From positions 62,001 to 126,000 of the forward strand of contig CAVVJO010000051.1 of the NCBI GenBank assembly GCA_963748545.1: a DNA stretch of 64,000 nt, given 5' to 3'. A program made the position numbers and the translations under genes. This document shows, piece after piece, positions 63,367-64,000 of the stretch (positions within the stretch are counted from its first letter, which is position 1; every line of letters begins with the position of its first letter). The notes under the pieces were generated by a model that was given only the letters and a program-made list of their open reading frames with translations, was not told where the DNA came from and searched no databases. Source of the stretch: Roseiarcus sp963748545. GTDB taxonomy: Bacteria; Pseudomonadota; Alphaproteobacteria; Rhizobiales; Beijerinckiaceae.

Positions 63367-64000
63367 GACGGGAAGGACCCTCGAGGCCGACCTCGATCGC
63401 TACCAGCAGGCGGCAAGTGCGCTCGAGGCGACCCAGAACGAGGTCGAGGAGCTCGAGCACACCGAAGCCTTCGACGTATTCCAGAAGCAGCTCGGGCTCC
63501 TGCGCAAGCGGCTGCTCGCGAGCCCCCAGTCGCTGAGGCAGGTGTTCGTCGACGACGGCACCCAGGCGATCGTCTGGGAATTCAAGCAGGACGAACTCGG
63601 CCCCGAGTTCGTCAAGACGCTGTGGCGCCTGCTGCTGCGCGACGACGACATGAGCGCGTTGCTGCTGCGCTTCATCTGGAACGTGCCGCTCAAGTTCAAG
63701 CGCAAGTTCATCGCGGCGATCGACCGGCATCTCAGCGACCGCTACCCGATGTTCAAGGGCCTGTCGCAGGGCTGGCCCGGGCAGAACGGCATCCCCCCGT
63801 ACATCCGCTCTCCGGAAGAGCGGGCGCGCGACTTCGAGCTCGTGAACAAGGGCTATCTCGGCTACATGGACCTCGGCTACAGCGCCCGCGAGGTCGACCT
63901 TCTGGTGTGGCTGGAGACGCTGCGCGACAAGCAGTGCGAGGACAAGGCCTGCGAGCTCGGCGTGCCGAGGCCCGGCCGCGAGCCCAAGGGCGGCTGCCCG
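63356..64000 (+). CDS. Unrecognised protein coupled to the large oxidoreductase (3'-truncated by window edge)
   Basis: ATG 63356 overlaps the end of the oxidoreductase gene by 11 bases, so it is translationally coupled. The visible 215 residues start MSIETGRTLEADLDRYQQAA with a coiled-coil-like helix, then mostly helical sequence with aromatic clusters (FIWNVPLKFKRKFIAAIDRHL, GWPGQNGIPPYIRSPEERARD). Near the cut end is a cysteine cluster KQCEDKACELG followed by GGCP. I do not recognise a named family. The operon arrangement suggests it is an electron-transfer or assembly partner of the oxidoreductase. Confidence 0.7.
   Translation, partial: MSIETGRTLEADLDRYQQAASALEATQNEVEELEHTEAFDVFQKQLGLLRKRLLASPQSLRQVFVDDGTQAIVWEFKQDELGPEFVKTLWRLLLRDDDMSALLLRFIWNVPLKFKRKFIAAIDRHLSDRYPMFKGLSQGWPGQNGIPPYIRSPEERARDFELVNKGYLGYMDLGYSAREVDLLVWLETLRDKQCEDKACELGVPRPGREPKGGCP

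Noticed and set aside
1..64000. tRNA genes, rRNA, CRISPR arrays, insertion sequences and integrases
   Set aside because: Looked for tRNA T-loops in the intergenic spacers, repeat-spacer patterns and transposase or recombinase motifs; none was convincing.

Overview
This is a chromosomal window from a high-GC alphaproteobacterium. The best fit is Hyphomicrobiales (Rhizobiales), possibly near Beijerinckiaceae; the family-level guess is weak. The evidence is an FtcR-type flagellar regulator, the motB-motC-fliK-transglycosylase order seen in rhizobia, a small second-type GltX, a DUF2865 secreted protein, and a smo/mtlK-like polyol ABC operon with a ribitol dehydrogenase. No rRNA, tRNA, CRISPR array or intact insertion sequence was seen.

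Layout. 1-3478: end of a suf Fe-S assembly operon (sufD partial, sufS, sufT-like) translationally coupled to an orphan polar-amino-acid-type ABC ATPase. 3563-9420: housekeeping genes (def, rmuC, fabI, cysG) with small cupin, Cys-rich and SH3-like genes. 9496-11665: a His-rich CobW GTPase with a WD40 protein. 11764-14029: a GT2 glycosyltransferase and a methyltransferase-like protein whose SAM motif is degenerate. 14206-22127: glyQS, a DUF2865 protein, gltX, a GT21 glycosyltransferase and a BON protein. 22150-33987: an 11.8-kb minus-strand polyol (probably pentitol) cluster. Its order of transcription is FGGY kinase-HAD fusion, SorC regulator, binding protein, two permeases, ATPase, MtlK-type dehydrogenase, and three SDRs including a ribitol dehydrogenase. 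34241-37391: rph, then an accessory patch holding a broken ASCH gene, a brnA antitoxin whose toxin gene has lost its 5' half, and a MarR-DUF1398-DUF6790 operon whose promoter is embedded in a perfect inverted repeat. 38029-45097: RNase D-like, a second CobW, orphan regulators, DUF1217, ChaC, DUF2177 and a frameshifted DUF2147. 45179-57141: flagellar region (TPR-glycosyltransferase, ftcR, flagellin, fliF, fliH-like, motB, motC, fliK, lytic transglycosylase). 57204-64000: a His-rich protein, then a very large pyruvate:ferredoxin oxidoreductase-like protein coupled to an unrecognised gene cut by the window edge.

How the genes work together. The polyol cluster forms a plausible complete route: import by the ABC system, oxidation to ketoses by MtlK and SDR enzymes, and phosphorylation by the kinase half of the fusion, under SorC control. 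In the flagellar block, fliF, the fliH-like gene and motC together need seven frame changes to read as full-length family members, while motB and fliK between and beside them are clean. Sequencing or assembly error is the simplest explanation, but a real loss of motility cannot be excluded from this sequence. The least described parts are the 1670-residue PFOR with its coupled companion and the kinase-HAD fusion.
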